NCBI GenBank assembly: GCA_000433535.1
Contig: FR892666.1
Coordinates: 61,722-125,721, forward strand
Origin: Dorea sp. CAG:317
Lineage (GTDB): Bacteria > Bacillota > Clostridia > Lachnospirales > Lachnospiraceae
Direction: 5' to 3'
DNA length: 64,000 bases
Shown here: positions 34,601 through 42,977 of the stretch, piece after piece
Layout: each line of letters opens with the position of its first letter
How positions within the stretch are numbered: the stretch's first letter is position 1
The notes under the pieces: model-generated
Told to the model about the DNA's origin: nothing
The model's input: only the letters and a program-made list of their open reading frames with translations
Databases searched by the model: none
Program-made: the position numbers and the translations under genes

Positions 34601-37598
34601 CGCCATTCTTAGGCACCGGAATAAAGTAATAGAAGGCATGGGCGTCCTCCTCGGAAAACTCCCGCCCGGTTTCATTCTTCAGGGTGAACAGCATGTCCAC
34701 CACGTGTTTTGCGTCCTTCAGATATACCGTGTTCTTGCCAACCTCAAAGTTGGAATACTTCGTGGCATCGAACTCAGCCGTAGAACTCTTTTCCGTTATT
34801 CTTGCGCCGAAAGTGAAGGTCAAGCCAAGCCTTGCCGCCACTACAGACAGCTTCGTGCCCTTTGCGTTGACATTAAAGGTGCTGTACCGCACCCCCTCAT
34901 CCATAACCTGATATTGTGCCAAGGTACCATTGTTTGATGTTGAGGTCAGTGATGCACTCTTAAACCGTACGCAGTCTCTCATATCGAGGGTCATGGCATC
35001 GGCATCCTTGGCGATATTCATATCAAAGGAGATTCCGATCTGGTACTGCCCCAGTCCATCGGTGAACCAGCCGACCTTTGCGGGGTTATCTTGGTTCGTA
35101 AAGGAAATCTTGTACAGCTTGTAGCCTGCTTCGTCAGATGTCACAGCCTCAAACTTGTATGCAGTTTTGGGTATTTCCGTTCTTTGGGGATTCGTCACAG
35201 TCTCTGTGACTGCATCGAGCAGGAAAACCTTATCCGCTATTCTACCAACCTCCTGATACAGCTTGAGATTTTCAACAGTTATCTTCTCCGGCAGACGGAT
35301 ATAGATTTCCTGATCCGTTGTGACATTATTGGAGGAATAAGGATAAGCGGATGAACTGAGCAGGCCGTTGAAGGTAATGGTGTCTCCCGCCGTTGCGGAG
35401 GTCTTGCTCAGGATAGGCACTCGCTCCAAAGTTCCTTCCTTATACGCCTGCTCCATGGCCAGAGGGATCTCGCCCCTTGTGTTTGTGACCTTTACGGTAT
35501 AGTTGCCCGATTTGGCTGTGCTATCACCTGAAGCGGTATCGTACATTTTCATGGAAGCAAAGTTGGAATAAGTAGCCGCGTCTGCGGTCAGCAACTTGCC
35601 GAAGGTGGTGGCGTATCCCGATGTAGGGTCCTGGTCACGGGAGGACACATAGCCCACGTAATCCTTCTCATAGCTGCCTACGTTGGCCTTGATCTTGGTG
35701 AAATACTCGTCCTCACCAAGTCCTGCCATCTGGGCGGTAAAGGTGACAAAGCCGCCGCTGCTGGTGAGGGTGCCGTTGTACTTTTGCTCGGTTGGGTTCG
35801 TTGTCGTCGTGTACCAGACTTCCACAGTATTGCCCGTGGTTGCAGGAATCTTCTGGGCGGTGACGCCGATTTTATCATTGTTTGCGTAGGTGAATTCCAC
35901 CGTCTTTGCAGCGCTCTTATCGCCGCCCTGGTTGACCACATGGAACTGTCCCAGATAATAGATAATATCGGAATCGCCTGCGTAATTATTATAGATTGGC
36001 TGATTGTTGGCTTTTCCCGTCACACTCATGCTCTCTCCTGCTTGGGCCGTGAAGCTAAATGTCGTGCAGTCGCCATTATAGAGATACCATGTACTGTCAT
36101 CCTGCCAGGTAATCGTTCCGCCCACTGCGGAGGCAGCACCGGTAGTAGGCGTTTTACCCTCGTAGCATCCGGGGGCGCTCTTACCGGTGTTGAAAATCAA
36201 ATCGCTGCTCCACTTGACAGCATTTGTAGCTGTGTCGTCACAAGCAGACGTCCACTTAAAGTAAGGGGTAAAGTAGTCCTGCCCGTACTCCAAATACAGA
36301 TTTGTCCATGTCAGTGTGACGGTGTGATTGGTATCGTTTACCGTCTCTGTGAAGGTAAACCCGTCCTTATAGCCGCCGTCCGCATCCTTGTGATTTTCAG
36401 GATTCAGCAGGTTGGGCCTGGTGGACTGTCCCGCAGGATCCCAGGTGATGTGATCGAATTCCGCATAAATATTGCTGCCATTTTTTGTGTAGTATGGCAG
36501 GGCAAAGGTGATCTCCAGCTTCTTGAAGAACTGGGGCATATCGATGTAGTCCTTGTCCGGGTTTATCCAGATTTGCCGCAGGGCAAAGGGCTGATTCGCT
36601 GCCGTAGGTACACCGCTCTTCACACCGACACGTGACAGTCTAGGACCGGTCTGGATAGCTCTGTTGTCATCGGCCGCATCATTGTATTTGCCCGTAATCT
36701 TAGGGGTGGAGGAGATTGTCTGATATGTTTGAGCGTCTGTGTAGACTTCGATTTTAAACGAAGAATCCTCGAGTTTCTGTTCCGACCTTCTGTTCCATAG
36801 GGTGGTGTCCGGAGCCAGAACGATATTAAAGCTGTTCTTTTCCGCCGTATTTTTGAGAGAATAGGTGATGGTGCCATTTGTGGGACAGTATCCACCGTAA
36901 TTGTTCTTACTATGCAGCTCGTCAATGCTTTCAGGCGTTACGCTCTCCGCCATACCGCCCCGCTCAGGAATCGGATATTCCACCACGGTCAGCCCGTCAG
37001 GCACGGTGATCTTCACCTTTTTGTTCGCCAGATTCAACTTGCTTTCCACCTCAATGTGCAGGGTAAACTGCTTGGAAAAGTCAATGGTGAAGGAGTCTCC
37101 AGCTGACAAAGCCTGATTGTTCACTCCCTCCGCCCGGATCTCGGCGGTGACAATCTTCATTCCATCTACAGCGCTATCGCTATCTTCCAGCGTCTGAATA
37201 TTCAGGGTCTCCACAAACGCTAAAAGCTTGTCGATCTTGTCTGCGTCGATCTGGCTCTGTTCTTCCCACGCCATGCGTTCGTATGCCCGTTTGGCGGCAA
37301 TGGCCTGCTCCGAAAGGTCAAGCATCCCTTCTTCATCCAGCTCATCTGCCTGCTCCAGCAGAGCAAGGACGGCGTCGATCTGCTCTTCCACATTGGATGA
37401 CTCTAACAGCTCCTCCGTGGCATCAGCACCCGGAGAGACACTCTCCGCACTCTGTCTTTCTTCTTCAATGAGCGGCTCATCCCGCATAAGTTCCTCGGCC
37501 GCCGATACTTCCATCTTATTTGCGCTGAGCAACACAACACAAAGTGCCACACTGACGGCTCTGCGCCAAAAATAAGGCCTGTGTTTATGTGATTTCAT
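31692..37598 (-). CDS. Giant LPXTG-like cell-wall-anchored surface protein
   Basis: About 1968 residues. A signal peptide (RRAVSVALCVVLLSA...VSAAEE) is followed by an acidic helical region (~40-130) and long beta-rich domains (~150-1230). An SdrD/Cna-B-like module (GGKIFIDKNFNGAYDEDTD) comes next. Then there are five InlB-B-type repeats (YDLNGG...FAGW...VTLYAVW), four linked by Asp/Asn loops such as DSNGDGTPDY that resemble calcium sites. The end has a Pro/Asp/Thr wall spacer, LQTGD, a membrane helix and SKRKHSEKHNNK. I chose ATG 37598 (GAGG upstream) over ATG 37622. GC is visibly higher than in neighbouring genes, which supports acquisition. Adhesion is inferred. No sortase gene is in the window. 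Confidence 0.9.
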   Translation of the reverse strand: MKSHKHRPYFWRRAVSVALCVVLLSANKMEVSAAEELMRDEPLIEEERQSAESVSPGADATEELLESSNVEEQIDAVLALLEQADELDEEGMLDLSEQAIAAKRAYERMAWEEQSQIDADKIDKLLAFVETLNIQTLEDSDSAVDGMKIVTAEIRAEGVNNQALSAGDSFTIDFSKQFTLHIEVESKLNLANKKVKITVPDGLTVVEYPIPERGGMAESVTPESIDELHSKNNYGGYCPTNGTITYSLKNTAEKNSFNIVLAPDTTLWNRRSEQKLEDSSFKIEVYTDAQTYQTISSTPKITGKYNDAADDNRAIQTGPRLSRVGVKSGVPTAANQPFALRQIWINPDKDYIDMPQFFKKLEITFALPYYTKNGSNIYAEFDHITWDPAGQSTRPNLLNPENHKDADGGYKDGFTFTETVNDTNHTVTLTWTNLYLEYGQDYFTPYFKWTSACDDTATNAVKWSSDLIFNTGKSAPGCYEGKTPTTGAASAVGGTITWQDDSTWYLYNGDCTTFSFTAQAGESMSVTGKANNQPIYNNYAGDSDIIYYLGQFHVVNQGGDKSAAKTVEFTYANNDKIGVTAQKIPATTGNTVEVWYTTTTNPTEQKYNGTLTSSGGFVTFTAQMAGLGEDEYFTKIKANVGSYEKDYVGYVSSRDQDPTSGYATTFGKLLTADAATYSNFASMKMYDTASGDSTAKSGNYTVKVTNTRGEIPLAMEQAYKEGTLERVPILSKTSATAGDTITFNGLLSSSAYPYSSNNVTTDQEIYIRLPEKITVENLKLYQEVGRIADKVFLLDAVTETVTNPQRTEIPKTAYKFEAVTSDEAGYKLYKISFTNQDNPAKVGWFTDGLGQYQIGISFDMNIAKDADAMTLDMRDCVRFKSASLTSTSNNGTLAQYQVMDEGVRYSTFNVNAKGTKLSVVAARLGLTFTFGARITEKSSTAEFDATKYSNFEVGKNTVYLKDAKHVVDMLFTLKNETGREFSEEDAHAFYYFIPVPKNGDLWDSHMQDQPFEFDMSLTRAPELQGISAEHILVTYATEIDSNAQAGEAKHYTNTANYQTEEELLKGCTTDEAKAERWKKVKMIRIAAKPGIDSIPQNAELKVNMRLEPMFDENADLVGSEINFGPCGVSPYSVGNTLNQGHNPLPRIQVEFQTGIIGGKIFIDKNFNGAYDEDTDVLYTGSVTVEANHSNGNETCSEGADAHKTTTQNGTFKFTGRRADTYHVTVANPGSTDANGNNPLKFSLPESGGKFSLDAGKNTATASVVLDMNETSNDINGAKSLMIGLQQPHTVTFSVPNGQGGTTTKVWHSEKLVAVPTVTANNGYRFTGNWTDGTNTYTADQLKEVAISSDATFTAEVKKLYSLSYDLNGGSGAAAPATTWHIQGEKVSPDYTGTGKLKKGEKTIFAGWSKTQIEKALPEDAEKEDIDKIISHDEHIMPAQDVTLYAVYAVDGNGNGNPDYNDDAVHVRYHGNNGDYKDIICPHHHVAGATAKLSTNGTVSGKSLRHDKPASDAGGEVTSHTFTFADKNTGNAHIFIGWSTTAMPDVIAANAQYENLKNSIVTEVTMEKAKADGGNADADGNTNVYAVWAADRNGNKTADYLEEYTLTYYGNAQQSGTVTQLPTDTSIHIPGDEVTLSTAVPTHDDVDGKTVVFIGWTETQTNSIFSRADTAPTTTTKVTFGSANKKVYAAWGYDENNNGTADVLETYTLTYDLNGGSEAAPAKVSGIKKNTEVELTEVKGFTRNPNEIFVGWSATKHDAALTAQDKQEDVEKFLITGTTYRIGTADVTLYAVWAIDSNGDGTPDYQTTYTVSYDLDGGIAVDGETYDEENVKPGETITIKAAPIRKGYAFAGWYDGTKTYKPGDNVTILDADLKLTAQWKKDPGTTGPTDPDKPTDPSKPNGSSDPTDPDKPTDPATTGKPDKTNDNPLQTGDETNLALWLALFGISLTGIIAGLLGSKRKHSEKHNNK

Positions 37599-37696
37599 TG
37601 ATATAATCCTCACTTTCCTCATAAATACAAACTATCTCGCGATAAAAGAGACCAAAAGCTAAAAAATGAATGTTGTGTTTTGCATTAGAGCTATAA

Positions 37697-37714
37697 TCAA
37701 AAGGTACCTTTTGA
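37697..37714. promoter_or_regulatory. Operator-like palindrome 1
   Basis: TCAAAAGGTACCTTTTGA is a perfect 18-base palindrome whose right arm overlaps the -35 box (TTGACA) of a rightward promoter. Repression is the natural reading. Confidence 0.6.
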
Positions 37715-37739
37715 CAGTCCTCTTCATTCTCAAATTATA
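37711..37739 (+). promoter_or_regulatory. Promoter reading into the AlbA_2-like remnant
   Basis: TTGACA and ATTATA, 17 bases apart, with the -35 box inside the palindrome. Confidence 0.55.
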
Positions 37740-37775
37740 CAGCCAAATGGTCTGAACTGCAAGACCATTTGGCTG
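37740..37775 (+). terminator. Strong hairpin just downstream of the promoter
   Basis: CAGCCAAATGGTCT and AGACCATTTGGCTG form a perfect 14-bp stem with an 8-base loop followed by ATTTT. It could be a terminator, or a stem at the transcript's own 5' end. The remaining bases of 37599-37955 hold a second operator-like site and no gene. Confidence 0.55.
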
Positions 37776-37842
37776 ATTTTAAATGTAAAGCATGAAGGCT
37801 TTTCTTATTGTGAAGTACAAGGATGTTATCGGCGAAATATTG

Positions 37843-37862
37843 TCAAAAGGTACACCTTTTGA
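37843..37862. promoter_or_regulatory. Operator-like palindrome 2
   Basis: The same arms as the first site (TCAAAAGGT and ACCTTTTGA) with a two-base spacer, 146 bases downstream. Two identical-armed sites suggest a dimeric repressor, perhaps with looping. Confidence 0.55.
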
Positions 37863-37955
37863 TATGCACATGGCCGTTATTATTTCGGTTTTCCGCCTTT
37901 TGAGAAGCCTGTATTCCCGCAATCTTCGGTAAAACGTGACTCCGCTCATGTTACA

Positions 37956-38485
37956 TTGATTAAGAACTTCTTCAAAAGGAAGTCTTTTTTGTTCCCAAGC
38001 GTGGATGATTTTTCCAAAATCACTTATGAAGGTATGCAGCGCATCGAGCGATATTTTTTATCCGAAGATGCTCTGCGTGAAGCTTTACTGAACGCTCTGT
38101 GCCACAAGCAATACCAATCCGTCGTTCCTGTTCAGATCAGCGTATATGAAGATAAACTGTATATTGCTAACTGCGGCTGCCTGCCAGAAAACTGGGCATT
38201 AGGGAACTTGATGCGTAAACACGCTTCCAGTCCGTACAATCCTAAAATCCTAACATCGCTCACGTATTCTACTTGGCCGGATTTATTGAAAGCTGGGGGC
38301 GTGGAATTGAAAAAATTTGCTCAGCCTGTAAAAATGACGGTGTGCCGCAGCCTACTTACAGCATCAATCCCGGCGATATTATGATTAAGTTTACCGCACC
38401 AGAAGATCGCATTATTCGTTCTGCCACCCACAAGGTGACAGATAGAGTGACAGAATTTCCATTCGCTCGTTGCGCGCTTTGTTGA
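37956..38485 (+). pseudogene. AlbA_2/RecG-like ATP-binding regulator, broken
   Basis: The frame reads YEGMQRIERYFLSEDALREALLNALCHKQYQ and VPVQISVYEDKLYIANCGCLPENW (quoted in part), the HATPase_c_4 core of COG2865 regulators. A frameshift near 38270 moves to a second frame (MAGFIESWGRGIEKICSACKNDG), and the winged-helix end is lost. The N-terminal AlbA_2 domain is also missing. So both ends and the frame are damaged: a remnant. Confidence 0.8.
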
Positions 38486-38531
38486 TTTCAGCCAAAGTTT
38501 CAACAAAGTACCGCTCAAAAATAGATTTCAT
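38412..38531 (-). pseudogene. Short remnant resembling transposon protein TnpV
   Basis: A 39-residue frame starts MKSIFERYFVETLAEINKAR after AAAGGAG and stops soon. MKSIFE is a typical start of TnpV proteins and the rest resembles their C-terminal helix, as if the middle had been deleted. It overlaps the end of the AlbA_2-like remnant on the other strand. Tentative. The rest of 38486-38844 contains only the right IS end and a small hairpin. Confidence 0.35.
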
Positions 38532-38750
38532 AAGCAATCAACTCCTTTATGTTGAATTTTCAGCGGTTATAAGGCTTTTTAAACTCCTTTCCTACAACTG
38601 CTTTTCCATTCACCACAAATGAGCCGCAGTCATATGTATTTGGTGGCAGAGACCATCATTTACATATTAACTCTTGTTTTTAAATATTTTTAAATATTTT
38701 TCTATATTTTTAAAACCAAAAGGCGACTATGTAGTTTTACATAGCCGCCA

Positions 38751-38823
38751 AATCCACGAGCACAATAATCGTGATGAGCTTAACTTAATGACATTGTTTT
38801 TTCAAAAAACCCCGTCCCCAATT
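38751..38823 (-). repeat. Inverted repeat, right copy (IS4-type end within a REP-like half palindrome)
   Basis: Complement of the left copy with five differences over 73 bases. It preserves the codons around the transposase stop in the opposite orientation, proving it is the 3' end of a second, otherwise lost, IS copy. Beyond it lies the other half of the palindrome (CCCCGTCCCC). Confidence 0.85.
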
Positions 38824-38844
38824 AGTAAGAACCCTGTTCCTAAT

Positions 38845-39783
38845 TTACATTTTATAAAACATTTCATATAACATAACCATTACCGGCATGGTGATAATAC
38901 AGAATATTACGGACATAACATTGATCACGCTGGCATATTTTACGTCTTTGTCATAAAGCTGTGCCAGCTGTGTGACCATCGCCGCTGCCGGCGCTGCTGT
39001 AGCGAGAAGTACGATCATCAGAATATATTCTGCATCCGAATGAATGCCCGCACGGCCCAGAAGTCCAAATCCTGCAACTCCAAGCAATGGATACAGGATC
39101 AGTCGGAAGAAACAGATAAGATACGGTCTCTTCTGTTTAAATACCCACTTAAGATCCACATTTCCAATTGCCATACCAATTACCAGCATGCTGGCTGGAC
39201 TAATCATACTTCCGAAGCTGCTGACGCAGGTGGCAAGTACACCGGGAAGCTCAATCTGGAATATAAAGAACAATAATCCAATGACCATTGCAAGGATATT
39301 CGGATTGAGAAAAATATTTTTATAGTCTTTTTGTACTCTCTGGCTGATCAGACTGACACAATGCGTCCACATCAAAACAGTCTGCACAATAATAAATGCT
39401 GTGGTGTAAAATACCCATTCGCTGCCAAGCACTGCTCCAACAAGAGGGATGATCAGGTAACCTGCGTTGGTATAAATAAGAGACGCTTTTTCAATACTGT
39501 TAAAATGAAAAATCCGATCCAACATCCATGTACCTACGATCAAAACAATATGCACAACAATTGCTGCCAGCACTGCCAGCAGCAACCCTTTGATTTTATC
39601 ATCTGTCATCTCAATCTGGAAAGAATCCACGATCACACAAGGTGAACAGATATATACGACCAGATTAGATAGTACTTTCCCATCTGATTCCTGAAACAGA
39701 CCTATCTTTACAATGAAAAATCCCACCGCCATAATAAGGAACATTGCAAGAATCTGTTCTGCCAGTAATAAACTAAGCTCCAT
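38845..39783 (-). CDS. AEC-family transporter (auxin efflux carrier type)
   Basis: A 312-residue integral membrane protein with about ten helices arranged as two inverted halves, with the Mem_trans features FFIVKIGLFQESDGKVLSNLVVY and NPNILAMVIGLLFF. Bacterial relatives export or import malate and other organic anions; the substrate is not known here. Its ATG overlaps the stop of the upstream gene by one base, so the two genes are probably one transcription unit. Confidence 0.9.
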   Translation of the reverse strand: MELSLLLAEQILAMFLIMAVGFFIVKIGLFQESDGKVLSNLVVYICSPCVIVDSFQIEMTDDKIKGLLLAVLAAIVVHIVLIVGTWMLDRIFHFNSIEKASLIYTNAGYLIIPLVGAVLGSEWVFYTTAFIIVQTVLMWTHCVSLISQRVQKDYKNIFLNPNILAMVIGLLFFIFQIELPGVLATCVSSFGSMISPASMLVIGMAIGNVDLKWVFKQKRPYLICFFRLILYPLLGVAGFGLLGRAGIHSDAEYILMIVLLATAAPAAAMVTQLAQLYDKDVKYASVINVMSVIFCIITMPVMVMLYEMFYKM

Positions 39784-41477
39784 TATTCGGTAACCTCTTT
39801 TGCCTCATCCTCCAAAGGGATCACTTCTGTTGGATCTGCCGCTTTCGCTTCTTCCTCTGATTTTCCCTGCGTAACTCCGTCAATCGTCAAAGACATCACT
39901 GTATTTGCCTTCTCATCTTCTTTGTATTCCATTGTAATCTCCTGTCCCACTTCGCATCTTACTACATCGAGGAAGTCTACAACAGACAGGTCGAAAATAT
40001 CATCTGAGCCTTCTACCGTGAGATAGTAATGAGAAGTACCTTCCAGAACCGCCTGCGCAATCTTTGTGATTTTTCCGGTTATTGTCTTCACTTCTCTTGT
40101 ATCCTCTTCTTCTTTTTTCACACCACTGCTCATAAGAAGTTCCAGATAATTTTCTTCACATTGACTCACACTGTCACCGATGGCTACAGTCTGGTATTTC
40201 TGTACGTTTACCATCGCATATTTCTTCACCAGACCCGCATCGTCTTTTAAGGCAATAAAATAAGTCGGCTCATCGGAAATATTAAGAAGCAGCGGAAATG
40301 TTGCCTTGTATTTTAAGTTCTGCACCTGACCTTCCGCAGAAGACATAGCTGCAGCCTCTGTAGCGCCTTCTACCTTATAATACTTTGTCTCCATCGTCCG
40401 CTGATTAGACAATACAAATCCCACATTAGACTGGTCACCATTTACAGAAGTAACACCTGTATACATCCACACATCATCTTCAAGAGCCAGATAATTATAA
40501 CCATCTGTTGTTTCCAGACAATCCTTCTGACTTAACACGCTGTTAAAGAAACCATGCTTTAAAGTTCCATAATAATCAAAAAGCTGCACAAGAAGATCAG
40601 CAGAATATGCACGGTCTACCCACTGCGGAACATTTTCGATATGATAAGTTTTCGTCTCTCCGGTAATGGCGTTACAAAGCACTACTTTTCCTACTGTTTC
40701 ACCGCCAAATAATCCAATATTGTATTTCTTCACCGGTGCGATCCAGTATGGAACGCCCTGATCGTCAATCTCAAAACTCAGCTCTCCGTAAATATACGTG
40801 GGATGTGCAAATCTTAAATGACGATAAATATTGCGGTTAAAGTATTCGCTGGTGGTATATTTCATCCCCTTTTCAAGCTTCACAAGCTCTGTGGACTGTG
40901 TTGCCATATTGATGCGGATATACGCCGGAATGCCTGACCGATGATTCGTCAGCCATTTAATCGGACTTGCATATTTTAAAGGAGATACCCGCACCGGATT
41001 ATCCTTGTAATTGATCTGACTGTAAATATCATCTGCTTCAAACTGAGATACCATATCTACCATGCTTCCCATTTTACGGTCGCCCAAAATAGCCGCTGTA
41101 TCTCTGTCAAGGATCGGTATCTTTTCAAAAGATAATTCTTCCACATCTTCTGCAAATGCGCCCTCTTGCACCTTCATAAGCTTCTGATATTTCTTCGCAT
41201 TTACAATTGGTGAAGACAATAAAGTTCCCACCAGATAAACAACGCCCAATGCAAGAAGTACGGTTAAAATACTGCGAAAACCTTTATCGGTTTTGAATGC
41301 GCCTTTCCCCGGTTTCTTCCGCATTGTGTAATAGACAAGACCGATCACCGCTAATGCCATCACAAAAAACCATGTCTCGGAAGAATGGATATTGAATGCA
41401 GGAAGTGCAACATAATAATAAATTCCTGCTACTATAATGACCATCAGCGCAATCGCTAATTTCCCTTTCTTTTTCAT
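39783..41477 (-). CDS. Membrane-anchored protein of unknown function (564 aa)
   Basis: Three N-terminal hydrophobic segments (about 8-24, 34-50, 70-90) are followed by a large soluble domain of ~450 residues and an acidic tail (KEEEDTREVKT, then DPTEVIPLEDEAKEVTE). The part TITGKITKIAQAVLEG...YYLTVEG looks like a small OB-type fold near residue 470. I recognise no catalytic motif. It may be a scaffold or envelope protein. It lies between trkH and the AEC gene in the same direction; the 41-base gap to trkH suggests a shared operon. Confidence 0.65.
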   Translation of the reverse strand: MKKKGKLAIALMVIIVAGIYYYVALPAFNIHSSETWFFVMALAVIGLVYYTMRKKPGKGAFKTDKGFRSILTVLLALGVVYLVGTLLSSPIVNAKKYQKLMKVQEGAFAEDVEELSFEKIPILDRDTAAILGDRKMGSMVDMVSQFEADDIYSQINYKDNPVRVSPLKYASPIKWLTNHRSGIPAYIRINMATQSTELVKLEKGMKYTTSEYFNRNIYRHLRFAHPTYIYGELSFEIDDQGVPYWIAPVKKYNIGLFGGETVGKVVLCNAITGETKTYHIENVPQWVDRAYSADLLVQLFDYYGTLKHGFFNSVLSQKDCLETTDGYNYLALEDDVWMYTGVTSVNGDQSNVGFVLSNQRTMETKYYKVEGATEAAAMSSAEGQVQNLKYKATFPLLLNISDEPTYFIALKDDAGLVKKYAMVNVQKYQTVAIGDSVSQCEENYLELLMSSGVKKEEEDTREVKTITGKITKIAQAVLEGTSHYYLTVEGSDDIFDLSVVDFLDVVRCEVGQEITMEYKEDEKANTVMSLTIDGVTQGKSEEEAKAADPTEVIPLEDEAKEVTE

Positions 41478-41517
41478 AGATTACCTCCCTGTTTATTTCT
41501 ATCTCTATGCGAGATTC

Positions 41518-42966
41518 CTACCAGAATTTACGTCTCCATACTTTTGTTGTAAATAACATCAAAAATGGAAATATTTCCAAACGTCCTGCCAGCATATCAA
41601 AACAAAAAACAAGCTTTGACAATGGAGAAAATGCAGAAAAGTTTCCTGTAGCTCCCACATCTTCAATTCCCGGTCCGATATTATTAAGTGTTGCAATTAC
41701 AGAACTAAATGTCGTTGCAAAATCAAAATTGTCTGCGGAAACAATTAATACGGATAGTCCTGCAATCCCGGCATATGCCATGAAGTAAACAAATACGCTT
41801 CTAATGACATCATTTCCCATCTTTTTCCCATTTACACATATGAGATTCACAGATTTTGGATGAGCCATCTGCTTAATCTCACGCTTGATGCTCTTCACCG
41901 CAATCATAAAACGTGATACTTTAATACCGCCACCGGTTGAAGAAGCACAGGCTCCGATAATCATAAGCGCAATCAAAACACATTTAGACAACATTGGCCA
42001 GACGTTAAAATCTGCCGTCGCATATCCGGTCGTCGTAATAATGGTTCCAACCTGAAAGACCGCATATCGGAAGGACTTCAGTACGCTTCCATACTGTGGA
42101 AGGATATTGATCGTAATCACCGCAGTCGCTGCAGCAATGATTCCGAAATACACGCGAAGTTCCTCATTTTTCCAAACTGCCTTGTATTCTTTGATCAACA
42201 ACAGAAAATAGAGGCTGAAATTCACGCCGAATAAAATCATAAATACAGTGATCACACCATCTACGTAAGCACTGTCAAAATGCCCCACACTGTCAGCATA
42301 ATTGGAAAATCCTCCGGTTCCTGCCGATCCGAATGAATGGATCAGACTGTCAAACAGGCTAAGCCCCCCGAACATGAGAAGAATGACCTCCAACGCTGTC
42401 AGCGCAAAATACATACCGTACAGAATTCTTGCTGTGGACATCATCTTAGGAACCAATTTATCTTTCTCCGGTCCCGGAACCTCTGCCCGCATCAGATACA
42501 TACTGCTCTTCTTATCAAGAGAAGTTAATACCATAACAAATACTAACACTCCCATACCGCCGATCCAGTGTGTAAAGCTTCTCCAGAAGTGCATACACTG
42601 CGGAAGGATCTCAACATCCGGCATGATTGATGATCCGGTTGTCGTAAAACCGGATACCGTTTCGAAGAATGCATCCAGATAACTTGGTATGTAACCGGAC
42701 AGGAAAAACGGAAGTGCTCCGAACAGAGACCACAAAATCCACGCAAGCGCTACGACTACCATTCCTTCTTTCGCATATATGGTAGAATTTTTCGGTTTTT
42801 TTCTTCCTCCGATCAAATAGATCAATGTCAGAAGGATGATCGGCGGCAGAAAATACACCGCACTTTTTTCTTGATAGATCACTCCGACAATTGCCGGAAG
42901 AATCAAGAGAAGAGCCTCGACTCCTAACATTTTTGCCAATATATGAGCAATCATTTTTCTATTCAT
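41518..42966 (-). CDS. trkH: Potassium uptake protein TrkH/KtrB family
   Basis: This is the K+-translocating subunit of a Trk/Ktr system. The 482 residues have four M1-P-M2 repeats; filter-loop sequences include SGFTTTGSSIMP, FGSAGTGGFSNYADS, TTTGYATADFN and ATLNNIGPGIEDVG. AGGAGATAGC precedes the ATG. The regulatory subunit gene trkA is 11 bases upstream. Confidence 0.95.
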   Translation of the reverse strand: MNRKMIAHILAKMLGVEALLLILPAIVGVIYQEKSAVYFLPPIILLTLIYLIGGRKKPKNSTIYAKEGMVVVALAWILWSLFGALPFFLSGYIPSYLDAFFETVSGFTTTGSSIMPDVEILPQCMHFWRSFTHWIGGMGVLVFVMVLTSLDKKSSMYLMRAEVPGPEKDKLVPKMMSTARILYGMYFALTALEVILLMFGGLSLFDSLIHSFGSAGTGGFSNYADSVGHFDSAYVDGVITVFMILFGVNFSLYFLLLIKEYKAVWKNEELRVYFGIIAAATAVITINILPQYGSVLKSFRYAVFQVGTIITTTGYATADFNVWPMLSKCVLIALMIIGACASSTGGGIKVSRFMIAVKSIKREIKQMAHPKSVNLICVNGKKMGNDVIRSVFVYFMAYAGIAGLSVLIVSADNFDFATTFSSVIATLNNIGPGIEDVGATGNFSAFSPLSKLVFCFDMLAGRLEIFPFLMLFTTKVWRRKFW

Positions 42967-42977
42967 AACGCTATCTC

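Larger units (their letters stand above)
30831..38823. mobile_element. Decayed IS4-bounded composite island
   Basis: Opposite-facing copies of one IS4-family end bound ~8 kb holding a broken transposase, a giant high-GC surface protein and gene fragments. The left IS keeps ~550 bases; the right keeps only its 3' end. Near-identical 15-base words GTTTTTTGAAAAAAC (30844) and GTTTTTTCAAAAAAC (38796) flank the ends. They could be a target duplication or simply the palindrome centre. Confidence 0.6.

Noticed and set aside
31690..37000. InlB-type repeats considered as a CRISPR array
   Set aside because: They are protein-coding repeats of tens of residues, not short direct repeats with unique spacers.
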